A stretch of 24,927 nt of DNA from Acanthaster planci. Taxonomy: Eukaryota; Echinodermata; Asteroidea; Valvatida; Acanthasteridae. Shown one piece after another: positions 23,918 to 24,927 of the stretch. The stretch spans positions 1 to 24,927 of the forward strand of contig NW_019091572.1 of the NCBI RefSeq assembly GCF_001949145.1, read 5' to 3'. How positions within the stretch are numbered: position 1 is the stretch's first letter; each line of letters starts with the position of its first letter. Both the position numbers and the translations under genes were made by a program. The notes under the pieces were generated by a model that was not told the origin of the DNA, searched no databases, and saw only the letters and a program-made list of their open reading frames with translations.

Positions 23918-24927
23918 CTGGGCAAACAATCGAAAGAAAGCTGCACAGGTGCATTAAAGTGCATCCTAGAACTAGGATCAACTGTGATTTGAATGAAATT
24001 TTCTAAAAGACAAAATGACGAAGCCCAGTATAATAGACCTGTAACATAAGAGGCAAAATGACACCACGCCGCTTTGTTCACATATGCGCTTTAGGGCTGA
24101 GTCAATTCGAATAATTCACTAGTCAAATATTCTACCTTCAATTTGATTGAAAATCCGAATATTCAGTCGTACTAACCAGCAGATTGTTGATGAACAAACC
24201 ATATACAAAATCAGTTGCTGTAATGCAAACATTTGTACATTATGATCAATATAATCGAGTCTCAAATCTACTTTACCTCCAGCCACTTTTTAGCAAGATT
24301 TAAGAGATAAACAAGACTTCTTGCCCTGTTGAAAATTTCTGTTCCTTTTAAATTACAAATAAACAACTAACTTTTTAAATCCCTGTAAGATTTCTAATGC
24401 TTTTTATTTGAATCTGCTTGAAACAAGCCTCCATAGTGCAATTTTTCTCATTTACATGTAAAACAAAAGAAAATGCTCCCTTCCTTTTCATGAAATTTGG
24501 AAAACAATATTCGATCATTTGACAATCAATCGAATATTCTGTTATTCAGATATTAGGCACAGCCCTAATGGCTTTCCTGTGGCTGTTACACTTGTAGGTG
24601 GGGTGCGATCCATGAGTCGAAATAGCCAAGCTCACATATACACAAGGCATGATGTCATTATGTTTTAGCATGTTTACCGATATGCCTATTGAGTCTCCTA
24701 ATGTGGTGCACTTCGATGTTTCCCTCAATTTTCCCAATGCAGTTTTGCAAAATTTCCTCAAAAACTTTAAATTCATTCACTGTCACCTGCATGTATACAA
24801 CACATGCTGTTGAGCCATTGTGAACAATTTCAGTAGCATGCGACTGTTCAAAATTCAAAAACTGCGGTGTCCGGAAATTGGGCACGATTCAGCTGAGTGT
24901 TCCCGAATGTTACACACTTGGATAAAT
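23918..24927. other. SLC19A 5' flank or first intron
   Basis: AT-rich sequence upstream of the first recognised SLC19A exon. It contains the hAT-like element at 24092-24567. No promoter element or first exon could be identified with support. Confidence 0.7.
24092..24567. mobile_element. 476-bp hAT-like MITE
   Basis: Ends read TAGGGCTGAGTC and, inward from the right, TAGGGCTGTGCC, then GAATA/CGAATATTC words on both sides. TAGGGCTGTGC with CGAATATTCGA is typical of hAT ends as I recall them. Flanking 8-mers ATGCGCTT (24084-24091) and ATGGCTTT (24568-24575) are similar but not identical, so the insertion is old or the duplication is decayed. AT-rich and non-coding. Confidence 0.6.

Noticed and set aside
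23601-23957. 118-codon plus-strand open frame and its overlapping minus-strand alternatives
   Set aside because: Shadows of GC-rich SLC19A exon 1; only one minus frame carries the RPSEPF and YWTYSY motifs.
23910-23981. N-terminal extension of the SLC19 protein from an ATG at 23981
   Set aside because: It reads through a good acceptor (tgcccag at 23918), and the extension resembles no SLC19 N-terminus.

Overview
The window comes from an animal genome, most likely an invertebrate chordate and probably an amphioxus (Branchiostoma). Both genes are split by GT-AG introns. Their proteins are clearly but not closely related to the human ones. The non-coding DNA is full of TACATG/CATGTACATG repeats, G-runs, small transposon relics and minisatellites that abut intron 5' ends, which I recall being described for amphioxus. 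The species call is inference.

Two genes lie head-to-tail on the minus strand. The downstream gene (16611 to 3325) is a complete ATG16L1 of 14 coding exons and 565 predicted residues. It has an N-terminal ATG5-binding helix, a coiled coil, a WIPI2-binding segment, an unusually short linker and a seven-bladed WD40 propeller. The upstream gene (23909 to 18601) is an SLC19-family vitamin transporter, thiamine-transporter type, with 5 coding exons and 544 predicted residues. Its true 5' end (first exon and promoter) was not found. Every splice junction was checked for GT-AG and for matching phase, and both frames stay open throughout.

Layout: 1-3324 is ATG16L1 3' flank with a 173-bp fully palindromic MITE. 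3325-16611 is ATG16L1; its introns hold two minisatellite arrays (63-bp and 43-bp units) starting at intron positions +3 and +5, a possible MITE with palindromic ends, and a tRNA-derived SINE. 16612-18600 is intergenic, with the ATG16L1 promoter and a hAT-type MITE with perfect 8-bp target duplications. 18601-23909 is SLC19A; its introns hold a second SINE copy, a tRNA-like fragment and a tandem array with a roughly 11-bp inner rhythm. 23910-24927 is SLC19A 5' flank with a second hAT-like MITE.

The two proteins have no known joint pathway: ATG16L1 scaffolds LC3 lipidation and the SLC19 protein imports thiamine. Their adjacency matters because human ATG16L1 (2q37) and SLC19A3 (2q36) also lie on one chromosome arm. 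I found no convincing undescribed protein system. The most unusual material is the splice-donor-abutting minisatellites (one keeps the ATG16L1 frame open), the periodic repeat in SLC19A, and the shortened ATG16L1 linker.
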